The notes under the pieces: generated by a model
Told to the model about the DNA's origin: nothing
Seen by the model: only the letters and a program-made list of their open reading frames with translations
Database searches by the model: none
From: Anaerolineae bacterium
Lineage (GTDB): Bacteria > Chloroflexota > Anaerolineae > Promineifilales > Promineifilaceae
DNA: 64,000 nucleotides
Assembly (NCBI GenBank): GCA_020848035.1
Contig: JADLAX010000065.1
Coordinates: forward strand, 124,001-188,000
Direction of reading: 5' to 3'
Shown: piece by piece, positions 26,092 to 34,472 of the stretch
Position numbering within the stretch: position 1 is the first letter of the stretch
Layout: every line of letters starts with the position of its first letter
Program-made: the position numbers and the translations under genes

Positions 26092-27507
26092 ATGGTTGCC
26101 AGTAAACAATGGACGCTGGCTCAGCAGTACATGTTTGTCAGCCTGTTGGTCTTGTTGGGCGGCCTGGTGGGTATTGGCTTGTGGATTAGCCAGCAGATTG
26201 AAACGGCCGTTACCAACCGCACTGCCGCCGTCACCGCCCTGTATGTGGACAGCTACATCTCGCCCCACCTGCAAGGGCTGGCCGACGGCAGCGCCGAAAG
26301 CGGCGGCGATGAAAACAGCGTCGACGTGGCCGCCTTGCAGCGGCTGCTCAGCGACACTTCGCTAGGCACCCAAATTGTTTCCTTCAAAGTGTGGTCCCCC
26401 GACGGCACCGTGCTCTACGCCACCAACGCCGACCTCATCGGCCAGCAGTTCCCCATCGAAGACGGCCTGGCGGCGGCGTTTAATGGCGAGGTAGTGACCG
26501 AGGTGAGTAACCTGGACAAGCCAGAGCAGGCGCTGGAGCGGGCGCGCTACGGCACGCTCATCGAAACGTACGCGCCGTCGCGCGACGCAGGCAGCGATAC
26601 CATCATGGCCGTTTCTGAGTTTTACCAGACCTCCGAAGGGCTGGAAGCGGAAATTCGCGCCGCGCAGTACCGCAGCTGGCTGGTGGTGGCCGCCGTGATG
26701 ATTGGGCTGTACCTGCTGCTCAACGGTATGGTGGGGCGGGCCAGCAACACCATCGTCTCCCAACAAAACGAGCTAAAGGCCAACCTCACCCGGCTGAATG
26801 AACTGCTGGAGCAAAATGAGGTGCTGAACGGCCGTATCCGCCGCGCCGCCGCCCGCACCACCGCCCTCAACGAGAAAAATTTGCGCCGCATCTCCGCCGA
26901 TCTGCACGATGGCCCCGCCCAGGATCTGGCCCTGGCGCTGCTGCGCCTGGAGTCGCTCACCGAGGCGGTCGCTGCGGCCAACCCACAGGTCAGCCAGGAT
27001 TTTCGCACCGTCCAGCTGGCCACCGAATCGGCCATGACCGAGCTGCGCACCATTTCGGCCGGGCTGCGCCTGCCCGAAATTGCCCCCATCACCCTGGCCG
27101 ACACCATTCACCGCGCCGTGCGCGATTTTGAGCAAAAGACCAACGGCGAAGTGACCCTGACCCTGGGCAGCCTGCCCGAACAGGCCCCGCTGCCGGTGAA
27201 GATCACCGCGTTTCGCGTGCTGAAGGAGTCGCTGGCCAACAGCTTCCGCCATGCCGGGGGCGCTGGCCTGGCGGTGCAGGTCTATGTGACCCACGATGAA
27301 AAAGACGAGCTGGTGGTGGAAATTGCCGATACTGGCCCAGGGTTTGAATGGCAGGATACGGCCGTTTACCAACGTTTGGGCCTGGTGGGCATGCGCGAAC
27401 GGGTTGAGCTGCTGGGTGGGCAGTTCCACCTGCACAGCGCCGTCGGCCACGGCACCACCATTCGCGCCATTTTGCCCCTGACGCTCCCCGAGGTTGAAGA
27501 TGTCTGA
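26092..27507 (+). CDS. Membrane sensor histidine kinase (NarL/DesK-type, HisKA_3)
   Basis: A 471-residue sensor kinase. A first membrane segment (about 13-35) and a second (about 198-216) bracket a roughly 160-residue extracytoplasmic sensor domain. A coiled-coil region leads to the HisKA_3 box ADLHDGPAQDLALALLRLES with phospho-acceptor His272. The ATPase domain has FRVLKESLANSFRHAGG (N box), VEIADTGPGFE and GLVGMRERVELLGG. The ATG follows GAAGGAGTG. It overlaps the response regulator gene by 8 nt, so they form a two-component pair. Signal unknown. Confidence 0.95.
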   Translation: MVASKQWTLAQQYMFVSLLVLLGGLVGIGLWISQQIETAVTNRTAAVTALYVDSYISPHLQGLADGSAESGGDENSVDVAALQRLLSDTSLGTQIVSFKVWSPDGTVLYATNADLIGQQFPIEDGLAAAFNGEVVTEVSNLDKPEQALERARYGTLIETYAPSRDAGSDTIMAVSEFYQTSEGLEAEIRAAQYRSWLVVAAVMIGLYLLLNGMVGRASNTIVSQQNELKANLTRLNELLEQNEVLNGRIRRAAARTTALNEKNLRRISADLHDGPAQDLALALLRLESLTEAVAAANPQVSQDFRTVQLATESAMTELRTISAGLRLPEIAPITLADTIHRAVRDFEQKTNGEVTLTLGSLPEQAPLPVKITAFRVLKESLANSFRHAGGAGLAVQVYVTHDEKDELVVEIADTGPGFEWQDTAVYQRLGLVGMRERVELLGGQFHLHSAVGHGTTIRAILPLTLPEVEDV

Positions 27508-28147
27508 CCCGATTCGCATTTTAATTGCTGATGATCATCCGCTGTTTCGTGAAGGCGTGGCCCAATCGCTGTCGGGTGTGCCCGATTTTGCCGTGGTGGG
27601 CCAGGCTGGCTCCGGCGAAGAGGCGTTTTTGCTGGTGGGCAGCCTGCTGCCCGACGTGCTGCTGCTGGACGTTACCATGCCCGGCGATGGCGGCATCGTC
27701 ACCGCGGGCAAGGTGGCCGCCGCCTGGCCCGTGGTGCGCATCATGATGCTCACCGTTTCTGAAGACCAGGACACCTTGATGGCCGCTCTGAAAGCTGGGG
27801 CACGCGGTTACGTGCTCAAAGGCGTCACCGCCCGCGACCTGGCCAACGCGGTGCGCGTGGTGGCGGGCGGCGACATCTACATTTCGCCGGCCCTGGCGGG
27901 TGGCATCTTGTTTGAGCTGACGGCCAACAAGCAGGCCAGCGATCCGATGACGTCACTCACCGACCGTGAGCGGGAGATTTTGCAGCTGGTGGCCGAAGGG
28001 CTGACCAACCGGGAAATTGGCGAGCGGCTGCACCTGGCCGAGAAGACGGTTAAGCATTACATGACCAACGTGCTGCAAAAGTTGCAGGTGCGCAGCCGGG
28101 TGGAAGCCGCCCTGCTGGCGCAAAAACACGGCCTGGCCAGAGAGTGA
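27500..28147 (+). CDS. Response regulator, NarL/LuxR family
   Basis: A 215-residue regulator. The receiver domain (1-120) has the acidic pair Asp11-Asp12, phospho-acceptor Asp57 in LLLDVTMPGDGG and Lys in VLKGVTARDL. The C-terminal LuxR-type helix-turn-helix reads LTDREREILQLVAEGLTNRE and continues LAEKTVKHYMTNVLQKL. It is the partner of the overlapping histidine kinase gene. The ATG at 27500 is preferred to a TTG 6 nt upstream. A terminator built from the ACGGCCGT motif follows. Confidence 0.96.
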   Translation: MSDPIRILIADDHPLFREGVAQSLSGVPDFAVVGQAGSGEEAFLLVGSLLPDVLLLDVTMPGDGGIVTAGKVAAAWPVVRIMMLTVSEDQDTLMAALKAGARGYVLKGVTARDLANAVRVVAGGDIYISPALAGGILFELTANKQASDPMTSLTDREREILQLVAEGLTNREIGERLHLAEKTVKHYMTNVLQKLQVRSRVEAALLAQKHGLARE

Positions 28148-28198
28148 CGGCCCGTTGGGGCGGTTGTTGGTTTAAATCAGGCGGCCTGGGCAGGTATG

Positions 28199-28238
28199 AA
28201 AAGACGGCCGTTTCCTCAGCGGAAACGGCCGTCTTTTT
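28199..28238 (+). terminator. Intrinsic terminator containing ACGGCCGT in both arms
   Basis: A perfect 17-bp stem (28199-28215 and 28221-28237, AAAAGACGGCCGTTTCC and its complement) with a 5-nt loop, ending in T5. It closes the two-component operon. Each arm includes a full copy of the iterated octamer ACGGCCGT. Confidence 0.92.
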
Positions 28239-28330
28239 GTTTTGTGCCCGCTTGATTTGTGTTGGGAACGGCCGTATCATATTCCTCGTGTCACGTGATC
28301 CAGCTAGCCAACCCTAAATAAGGAAGCAAA

Positions 28331-28639
28331 ATGCCTGAACAAATCCAAATTGCCCTCGACCCGGAATTGGGAATTGCCCCCGAAACGCTGATTGCCGCCT
28401 GGAATGAAAACGCCCCAACCCGCAGCGTCGGCCAGCTGGCGGCCTCGGCGCAGGCCGCCCCGGCTTTCGACCCGACGGCGCTCCTCATCGTCCTGAATAC
28501 GGCCGTGGCCGTGGCCTCCGGCGTCCTCACCAGCCTGCTCACCGACCTGCTGAAAGAAAAGTACCTGCCGCAAAAGCCGGAAATCATCGAAATCCACCAG
28601 CCCGACGGGCAAAAGATCGTCATCATCAAGAAGAAATGA
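28331..28639 (+). CDS. Small single-span membrane protein next to the CHAT-STAND gene
   Basis: A 102-residue protein of unknown family. Residues 1-45 are a mildly acidic soluble segment (IQIALDPELGIAPETLIAAW). Residues about 47-70 are hydrophobic (TALLIVLNTAVAVASGVLTSLL), and a basic tail ends IVIIKKK. The ATG follows AAGGA. It is the only gene between the terminator at 28238 and the CHAT-STAND-TPR gene, 76 nt downstream, so the two probably form a unit. A membrane partner or effector of the protease-like neighbour is a reasonable but untested idea. Confidence 0.7.
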   Translation: MPEQIQIALDPELGIAPETLIAAWNENAPTRSVGQLAASAQAAPAFDPTALLIVLNTAVAVASGVLTSLLTDLLKEKYLPQKPEIIEIHQPDGQKIVIIKKK

Positions 28640-28641
28640 CT

Positions 28642-28702
28642 GGGAGATTGGAGATTAGAGATTGGAGATTAGACAAATCTCCAATCTCCAATCTCCAATC
28701 TC
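28642..28702. repeat. GGAGATT hairpin repeat
   Basis: Multiple copies of GGAGATT/AGAGATT on the left (28643-28670) face copies of AATCTCC on the right (28676-28700), giving a stem of about 21 bp with one mismatch and a 5-nt loop. It lies just before the CHAT-STAND-TPR gene and makes an upstream in-frame ATG unlikely as the start. Confidence 0.75.
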
Positions 28703-28715
28703 TAAAGGCCAAGCC

Positions 28716-31700
28716 ATGAAAATTACCATCAGCCAAACCGACGAACGTACAGAACCCCCCTTTGCCGCTGCGGTGCAGTTTGCTGGCGGCCCCGGACACA
28801 AGGTGACGATTACCGACCCGTTCACGCCGGAAGAAGAAAAAGAGCTGGAATGGTATTACGAAAAGTGGCTCACCTTCCCCTTTACCGGCGAAGTGCGCGC
28901 GAGCCACGCCGCCGCCAGCACCCAAAGCTACGGCGAAACCCTTTTTCAGCAGCTGTTTACCGCCGATGCCCTGGCCGAATACAAAATGGCCCTGAGCTAC
29001 GAAGGCGGCTTCAGCCAGATGGCCTTTGAGATTCGCGGCACGCCCGCCTTCCATGCCCTGCATTGGGAAGCGCTCAAAGACCCCAAACAGGCCCGCCCCT
29101 TTGCCGTGGAATGCCCCTTCTTGCGCCAGAACGACAACCCGCCCAACATCCACTTCCGGCCCCAGCTCAGCCCGACGCTGAACATTTTGCTGGTGTCGGC
29201 GCGGCCGGGCGGGCGGCGTGACGTGGGCTACCGCACCATCAGTCGGCCGTTGATTGAGGCGCTGCAAAACAGCCGCCTGCGCACCCGCATCGACCTGGTG
29301 CGCCCCGGCACCTACGAAGCGCTGGTTAAACACCTGGAAGCCAGCCGCGACCAACACGGTGACGGCTTTTACCACATTGCCCACTTCGATTTGCATGGCG
29401 CATTGCTGACCTATGACCAGTACCAGCAGCTGGAGCCAGACGCGCCCAATCCCCACTTTTTCAAAGGGTACGGGCAGGCCAAAATCGAAAAATATGACGG
29501 GGAGAAGGCATTTCTTTCCTTCAACGGGGCGAAAGAAGGCGAACATGATCTGGTGAGCGACGACACGGTGGCCGGGCTGCTGGCCAGCCACCAGATTCCC
29601 ATTGCCATTTTGAACGCCTGCCAGTCGGGCAAGCAGGTGGGGGCCAGCGAGACGAGCCTGGGCAGCCGCCTGATGGCCGCCGGGGTGCAAAACGCCCTGG
29701 CGATGGGCTACTCCGTCAGCGTGAGCGCGGCGGAATTGTTGATGAAGACGCTGTATGCGCAGCTGCTGGACGGCCGTCCCCTGGCCCAGGCAGTGCGGCG
29801 CGGGCGGCTGGAGCTGCGCAACGAGAAAGCCCGCCGCGCTGCCTACAACCAGACCATCGAGCTGGAAGATTGGCTGCTGCCGGTGATGTACCAAAACCGG
29901 GAAATCAGCCTGCCGATTACCGGTTTTGCCACGCCGGAAGCCGAGGCGGCTTATTTTGAGCGGCAAAGCCGCCGTTACCGCGCCCCGGCCCTGGCCTACG
30001 GCTTTTTTGGGCGGGATGTGGATATTTTGGCGATCGAAACCCGGCTGCTGACGCAGAGCAACGTGCTGCTGATCCAGGGCATGGGCGGCGCGGGCAAGAC
30101 GACGCTGCTGCGCCACCTGATGGAGTGGGAGCAGACGACGCAGCTGGTGGAGAACGTTTTTTACTTTGGCTATGACGAGAAGGCGTACACCGCCGCCCAA
30201 ATTATAGACAGCCTGGCCCGCGAGCTGTACGGCGCAACCTACACCCACACCTTTTCGCCGCTGCCCGATGGGGCCAAGCTGGAGAAGCTGGCCCAAACGC
30301 TGCGCAGCGAGCGCCATTTGCTGGTGCTGGACAATTTGGAATCCATTACCGGGGCGGCGCTGTCGATCCAGCATACGCTGGACGCGGCGGAGCAGGCGAA
30401 GCTGCGCCAGCTGCTGGGGCGGCTGGCGGGCGGCCAGACGCTGGTGCTGCTGGGGTCACGCGGGCGGGAGGCGTGGCTGTGGCGCGACGGGTTGGCGGAG
30501 CAGGTGTACGAGCTGCCCGGCCTGGATAGCGAAGCGGCCAGCGATCTGGCCAAACTGATTTTGCAGCGGCACCAGGCGGACCATTACCTGGCAGATGCGG
30601 CGGAGCGGTCCGCCTTAACCCACCTGCTGAAGCTGCTGGACGGCCATCCGCTGGCGCTGGAGATTGTGCTGCCCAACCTGGGCCGCCAGACGCCCACCCA
30701 CCTGCTGGCCGCGTTTACCCAGGGGGATGAAGGCGTTGACGCCGGTAGGGGCGAGCGGGTCGCTCGCCCGGATGGGGAAACAATGATGGCGGGGGAGGGC
30801 GACCCGGCGGGTCGCCCCTACGACGGGGAGGTGTGGCAGGACAAGACGGCCAGCATTTTGCGCTGTGTGGAGTACAGCCACAGCAATTTGTCGCCGGGGG
30901 CGCAGGCGCTGCTGGCCTGCCTGACCCCGTTTACGGGGGTGGTGAATGCCAACTGGCTGGAGCCGTACACGCAGCAGTTACAGCAGCAGCCGGTATTGGC
31001 CGACCTGCCGTTTGGCGAATGGGGCACGGTGCTGCAAGAGGGCTTAAACTGGGGCCTGCTGACGCCGCACGAGAGGGGCGGCGGCTACCTGCGCTTGCAG
31101 CCCATTTTGCCCTACTTTTTGCGCCAGCGGCTGCGCGACGTGGCACAGACCCCGTTCCGCGAAGCGGTGGAAGCCGCCTTTTGCGCCCATTACGACGGCA
31201 TTGGCGGCGCCCTGGCGCAGTGGATTCAAGCCAAAGAGCCGCCGGAGCGGCAAACGGGCCTGGCCCTGACCAACCTGGAATACGAAAACCTGATGACAGC
31301 ATTGAAGTGGACATTAAGGCGGCAAGGTGCTTTTTGGAATGTTTATTTTAATCTTTTCAATTACACATGGATTGGGCAAGCCTTTCAAGAAGGAAAAGCG
31401 ATTTGTGAATTAGTTCTGCAATATCAAAACACGTATTCCAAAGAAACGTTGCAAGGCGAAATAGGCGGACACTTTTTCATGGTTTATGGCAATCTTGGCA
31501 ACGTGAACTTGGAGTTGAAGTCGTATGATGAGGCTGAAGAAACGTTGACCAATGCGGTTACGCTGGCTCAACAATTGACTGCCATTGAAGAAGAACAACG
31601 CGGCGCATGGTTAGGAACATCTTACCACCAGTTGGGGATGGTGGCCCAGGCGCAGCGGCAGTGGGCTACGGCCGTTGCCCATTACGAAAAGGCGTTGGCG

Positions 31701-32384
31701 CTAAAAATCGAATTCAACGACCGGTACCGCCAGGCCGGCACCTACCACAATTTAGGGGCTGTGGCCCAGGAGCAGCGGCAGTGGGAAACGGCCGTTGCCC
31801 ATTACGAACAAGCTTTGGCGATATTTATTGAATACAATGACAAGCACAATCAAGCCAAAGCCTACCACCAGTTGGGGAATGTGGCCGAGGCGCAGCGGCA
31901 GTGGGCGACGGCCGTTGCCCATTACGAAAAGGCGTTGGCGATTAAAATCGAATTCAACGACCGGTACAGTCAGGCCAGCACCTACCACCAGTTGGGGCGG
32001 GTGGCCGAGGAGCAGCGGCAGTGGGCGACGGCCGTTGCCCATTACGAAAAGGCGTTGGCGCTAAAAATCGAATTCAACGACCGGTACAGCCAGGCCAGCA
32101 CCTACCACCAGTTGGGGATTGTGGCCGAGGAGCAGCGGCAGTGGGATATAGCTGCAAATCATGCGTTTAAGGCTTTGGAAATCTTTGTAGCATTTCAAGA
32201 TGACTATAGCCGTAATGTGGTTTTAAGGTCTTTGGCGCGGGTGTGGCAGGCCAGCCAAACCCCAAGTGCGTCGCACCTGTCGGAAAGCATTGCCACGCGG
32301 CTGGCGGCGCTGCTGCACCTCTCCCCCGCTGAAGCGGAAACACTTCTCAACGAACTGGCAGGCGGCACATCCGGCAGCAGCTAA
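28716..32384 (+). CDS. CHAT protease-like / STAND ATPase / TPR protein (NLR-like)
   Basis: A 1222-residue multidomain protein. The CHAT (caspase-like) domain covers about residues 120-390, with the dyad His227 (HFDLHG) and Cys302 (NACQSG). A STAND/NB-ARC-type ATPase follows: Walker A GMGGAGKTT at 455-463, Walker B LLVLDN with Asp539, then winged-helix-like and helical regions. Residues about 969-1150 are five 40-residue TPR units. STAND proteins use C-terminal repeats as sensors and N-terminal effectors for killing or signalling; CHAT domains are proteases, so antiviral or cell-death function is likely. A palindromic repeat (30745-30821) is read in frame at about residues 677-702. The ATG at 28716 follows a weak AAAGG site. 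Confidence 0.88.
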   Translation: MKITISQTDERTEPPFAAAVQFAGGPGHKVTITDPFTPEEEKELEWYYEKWLTFPFTGEVRASHAAASTQSYGETLFQQLFTADALAEYKMALSYEGGFSQMAFEIRGTPAFHALHWEALKDPKQARPFAVECPFLRQNDNPPNIHFRPQLSPTLNILLVSARPGGRRDVGYRTISRPLIEALQNSRLRTRIDLVRPGTYEALVKHLEASRDQHGDGFYHIAHFDLHGALLTYDQYQQLEPDAPNPHFFKGYGQAKIEKYDGEKAFLSFNGAKEGEHDLVSDDTVAGLLASHQIPIAILNACQSGKQVGASETSLGSRLMAAGVQNALAMGYSVSVSAAELLMKTLYAQLLDGRPLAQAVRRGRLELRNEKARRAAYNQTIELEDWLLPVMYQNREISLPITGFATPEAEAAYFERQSRRYRAPALAYGFFGRDVDILAIETRLLTQSNVLLIQGMGGAGKTTLLRHLMEWEQTTQLVENVFYFGYDEKAYTAAQIIDSLARELYGATYTHTFSPLPDGAKLEKLAQTLRSERHLLVLDNLESITGAALSIQHTLDAAEQAKLRQLLGRLAGGQTLVLLGSRGREAWLWRDGLAEQVYELPGLDSEAASDLAKLILQRHQADHYLADAAERSALTHLLKLLDGHPLALEIVLPNLGRQTPTHLLAAFTQGDEGVDAGRGERVARPDGETMMAGEGDPAGRPYDGEVWQDKTASILRCVEYSHSNLSPGAQALLACLTPFTGVVNANWLEPYTQQLQQQPVLADLPFGEWGTVLQEGLNWGLLTPHERGGGYLRLQPILPYFLRQRLRDVAQTPFREAVEAAFCAHYDGIGGALAQWIQAKEPPERQTGLALTNLEYENLMTALKWTLRRQGAFWNVYFNLFNYTWIGQAFQEGKAICELVLQYQNTYSKETLQGEIGGHFFMVYGNLGNVNLELKSYDEAEETLTNAVTLAQQLTAIEEEQRGAWLGTSYHQLGMVAQAQRQWATAVAHYEKALALKIEFNDRYRQAGTYHNLGAVAQEQRQWETAVAHYEQALAIFIEYNDKHNQAKAYHQLGNVAEAQRQWATAVAHYEKALAIKIEFNDRYSQASTYHQLGRVAEEQRQWATAVAHYEKALALKIEFNDRYSQASTYHQLGIVAEEQRQWDIAANHAFKALEIFVAFQDDYSRNVVLRSLARVWQASQTPSASHLSESIATRLAALLHLSPAEAETLLNELAGGTSGSS
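30745..30821. repeat. GTAGGGGC...GCCCCTAC palindromic element inside a coding sequence
   Basis: Outer ends GTAGGGGC (30745-30752) and GCCCCTAC (30814-30821) enclose two small hairpins, GGGCGAGC/GCTCGCCC and GGGCGACC/GGGTCGCC. The same family lies between genes at 20737-20887 and 32411-32486. Here the reading frame of the CHAT-STAND-TPR protein passes through it, adding a Gly/Arg/Asp-rich loop of about 26 residues after the ATPase region. Confidence 0.8.
31621..32146 (+). repeat. 120-bp tandem repeats encoding TPR units
   Basis: The phrase TACCACCAGTTGGGG, or a close variant, recurs at intervals of exactly 120 bp (near 31621, 31741, 31861, 31981, 32101). Each unit encodes a 40-residue TPR with QRQWATAVAHYEKALALKIE. 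Units are almost identical at DNA level, so copy number probably varies between strains. Confidence 0.93.
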
Positions 32385-32410
32385 CGCCCCATTGGCCTCA
32401 TAACCATGCC

Positions 32411-32486
32411 GTAGGGGCAGACCCCCGTGTCTGCCCCGGAAAGGGCGCACACGGGGAAAAGGGCGCACACGGGGGTGCGCCCCTAC
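32411..32486. repeat. GTAGGGGC...GCCCCTAC palindromic element, intergenic copy
   Basis: GTAGGGGC at 32411-32418 and GCCCCTAC at 32479-32486 enclose internal GC hairpins (GGGGCAGAC...GTCTGCCCC and repeats of GGGCGCACACGGGG). It sits 27 nt after the CHAT-STAND-TPR stop. An ATCTGTG fragment follows at about 32517-32537. Nothing else was seen in the 32385-32574 gap. Confidence 0.78.
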
Positions 32487-32574
32487 GTTTTTGTGGCGAC
32501 CAAACATCGGCGTTCCTCTGTGAAAATCTGTGTCCCATTCTTCCCCGGCGTGCATTCACGCCGGGTAACCCACC

Positions 32575-33711
32575 CTAAAACCAGCGAGCCAGCCACCCCT
32601 TAAGCCGCTGCCGCCGCCCCACTTTGTGCCGCACAAAATAGGCATGGTACCGGCTGGCGGCCTGCCAGCGGGCAACCCAGCGCCGGTCCAGATCGGCCGT
32701 CCGCCCAAAACTGATTCCCACCCCCGGCTGTTGGTAGAGGACGTTGGCCAGCAACGGCCGTAATTCCATCCCAAACGTCTTCAGCGGTTGGCGCATCGCC
32801 TGCGTCGTCAGCACAAACTCGGTGGGAATGTTGGCGGGCGAGCGCGTGCCGTGCAAATCTACCGTGAAGTCGTAGGCGTCGAACTGGTCGGTTAACTGCC
32901 GGACGCAGCCCGGCAGCATCTCCTGAAACGAATCGTACACCGCCACCGAATCCGCCAACGGTTGCAGCCGAAAATCGGCCCGGCGCGTTTGCAGCGGCAC
33001 CTGGAAAAAGCTCGTGCCGCGCACGTGCGTGCCGCTGTCGCCGTAATTGGTGGTTAACGATTCGCGGGGAAAAACGTAAAAGCGGTGGGTTTGCACCAGA
33101 TAGTTGGTTTTCAGGGGAAACCAGTCGGTGGGTGGGAAGGTTTGGAACAGCTCGTGCAGGCCGTCGCTGGGCTGGATGTGGGGAACGGCCGTTGCCCGCC
33201 ACGCCCGCCACGCCGCCCACTGTTTTTGGGTATACGCCTGCCCCTGAAACCAGGCGACCTGCATAAAAAAGACGTCGCCGTCGTCCAGGTACGGCGTAAA
33301 CGGCTGGTGGGTGATGCCATGAAACCAGAGCGCATTCAGCGAGATGCCCGCCACACGCGGCTCGTCGGCGTAAAAATCGAGGGCGCTGGCGGCATACCGA
33401 TACACCATCGGCGACACCACCAGATCGTCCTCCAGCAGGATGATCGCGCCAAACTCGTCCACCAAATCGCCACAGGCAAAGACGTGCTGCACCAGGCCCA
33501 ACGGCCGTTCCCGCACCAGCACCCGCTTCTCGCCCCACGGCCAGGTAAACTGCTCCGCCTCGGCCACAACGGCCGTAAACTGGTCGCCGCCCCGGTCAAT
33601 CGAAATCACCAGCGGCACGTCCTGCGCCCCCTGCACCACCGCCAGCGACGCCAGCAGCCGCCGCAAGGCGTGCGGGCGGTTGTAGGCCACCACCACCACG
33701 GCGGGCCTCAT
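32575..33711 (-). CDS. Glycosyltransferase, GT-A fold (GT2/GNT-I-like)
   Basis: A 378-residue GT-A glycosyltransferase-like protein. It opens with VVVVAYNRPHALRRLLASL, carries ISIDRGG and the metal-binding DxD-type motif ILLEDDLVVSP, and resembles eukaryotic GNT-I and bacterial GT2-like enzymes. It has no membrane segments, so it probably works at the inner membrane face. The ATG at 33711 overlaps the stop of the phosphorylase gene by 4 nt (ATGA), which fixes the start. It is the last gene of the polysaccharide operon. Donor and acceptor unknown. Confidence 0.85.
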   Translation of the reverse strand: MRPAVVVVAYNRPHALRRLLASLAVVQGAQDVPLVISIDRGGDQFTAVVAEAEQFTWPWGEKRVLVRERPLGLVQHVFACGDLVDEFGAIILLEDDLVVSPMVYRYAASALDFYADEPRVAGISLNALWFHGITHQPFTPYLDDGDVFFMQVAWFQGQAYTQKQWAAWRAWRATAVPHIQPSDGLHELFQTFPPTDWFPLKTNYLVQTHRFYVFPRESLTTNYGDSGTHVRGTSFFQVPLQTRRADFRLQPLADSVAVYDSFQEMLPGCVRQLTDQFDAYDFTVDLHGTRSPANIPTEFVLTTQAMRQPLKTFGMELRPLLANVLYQQPGVGISFGRTADLDRRWVARWQAASRYHAYFVRHKVGRRQRLKGWLARWF

Positions 33712-34472
33712 CGCGCCTGCTCCCGGGCCAGCCGCACCAGCCCATCCAGCGCCTGGGCCAGACGCTGCTCCGGCAGGTGGGGCGATGTGGCTTGCTGCCA
33801 CACCCCACCCGCCAACAAATCACTCACCGCCAGCAGCGCCGCCGCCTCTTTTTGGCAGTAGTGGGCCACGGCGAACAGCGCCGCCACCTCCATCTCCACC
33901 GTTTGCACCCCCAACTGCTGGTAATGGCGCACGGCAACGGCCGTTTCCCGGTACGGCGCATCGGTACTCCAGGTGGCCCCGGTTTGGTAGGGCAGATTGG
34001 CCTGGGTGATAGCCTGCGCCACGCTTTCGGTCAGCCGGGGTGAAGCGGCCACCGTTGGTTCAGACGGCAAATAATGGTGCGAGGTGCCTTCGTCGCGCAC
34101 GGCCGTTTCCACCAAAACCAAATCTCCCGTGCGCAGCTCCGGCTGCAAACCGCCCGCAATGCCCAGCCAGACCAATCGGGCCACGCCCCAGACCGCAAAC
34201 ATCTCTACCAGCACCCCCACCACCGGTGCGCCGACGCCAAAACCACCGGCCACCGCCACCTGCTGCTCGCTTCTGTCCAGCAGATACGTCTCGCCAAAAA
34301 AGCCCGGCACCCGCTGGCCGCGCCACTGTTTGACGGCATGGCGCAGCACGCTGGCCTGCGGGCAAAAAATGAGCCACGGCGGGGCGGGCGGCCGCCGTTT
34401 GCCCCGCAGCTGCGCCGCCGCCGTCAACAGCGGTGGGGAGTCAAAGTTGGAGGGATAGTTGGGGAAGCTCAT
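33708..34472 (-). CDS. Nucleoside phosphorylase family protein
   Basis: A 254-residue protein of the purine/uridine phosphorylase (PNP_UDP_1) superfamily, which includes MTA/SAH nucleosidases and hopanoid-associated phosphorylases. Visible markers are WLGIAGGLQPELRTGDLVLV (phosphate and base loops) and the ribose-binding segment VQTVEMEVAALFAVAH with the typical Met-Glu. Why it sits in a polysaccharide operon is unclear; it may cleave a nucleoside by-product of the radical SAM enzyme, such as 5'-deoxyadenosine. ATGA overlaps on both sides fix start and stop. Confidence 0.85.
   Translation of the reverse strand: MSFPNYPSNFDSPPLLTAAAQLRGKRRPPAPPWLIFCPQASVLRHAVKQWRGQRVPGFFGETYLLDRSEQQVAVAGGFGVGAPVVGVLVEMFAVWGVARLVWLGIAGGLQPELRTGDLVLVETAVRDEGTSHHYLPSEPTVAASPRLTESVAQAITQANLPYQTGATWSTDAPYRETAVAVRHYQQLGVQTVEMEVAALFAVAHYCQKEAAALLAVSDLLAGGVWQQATSPHLPEQRLAQALDGLVRLAREQAR

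Noticed and set aside
28626..30374. 582-codon frame on the - strand opposite the CHAT-STAND gene
   Set aside because: Composition typical of a shadow frame; CHAT motifs are on the + strand.
31621..32146. Possible CRISPR array because of regular repeats
   Set aside because: Repeats are contiguous 120-bp coding units without spacers and encode TPRs.
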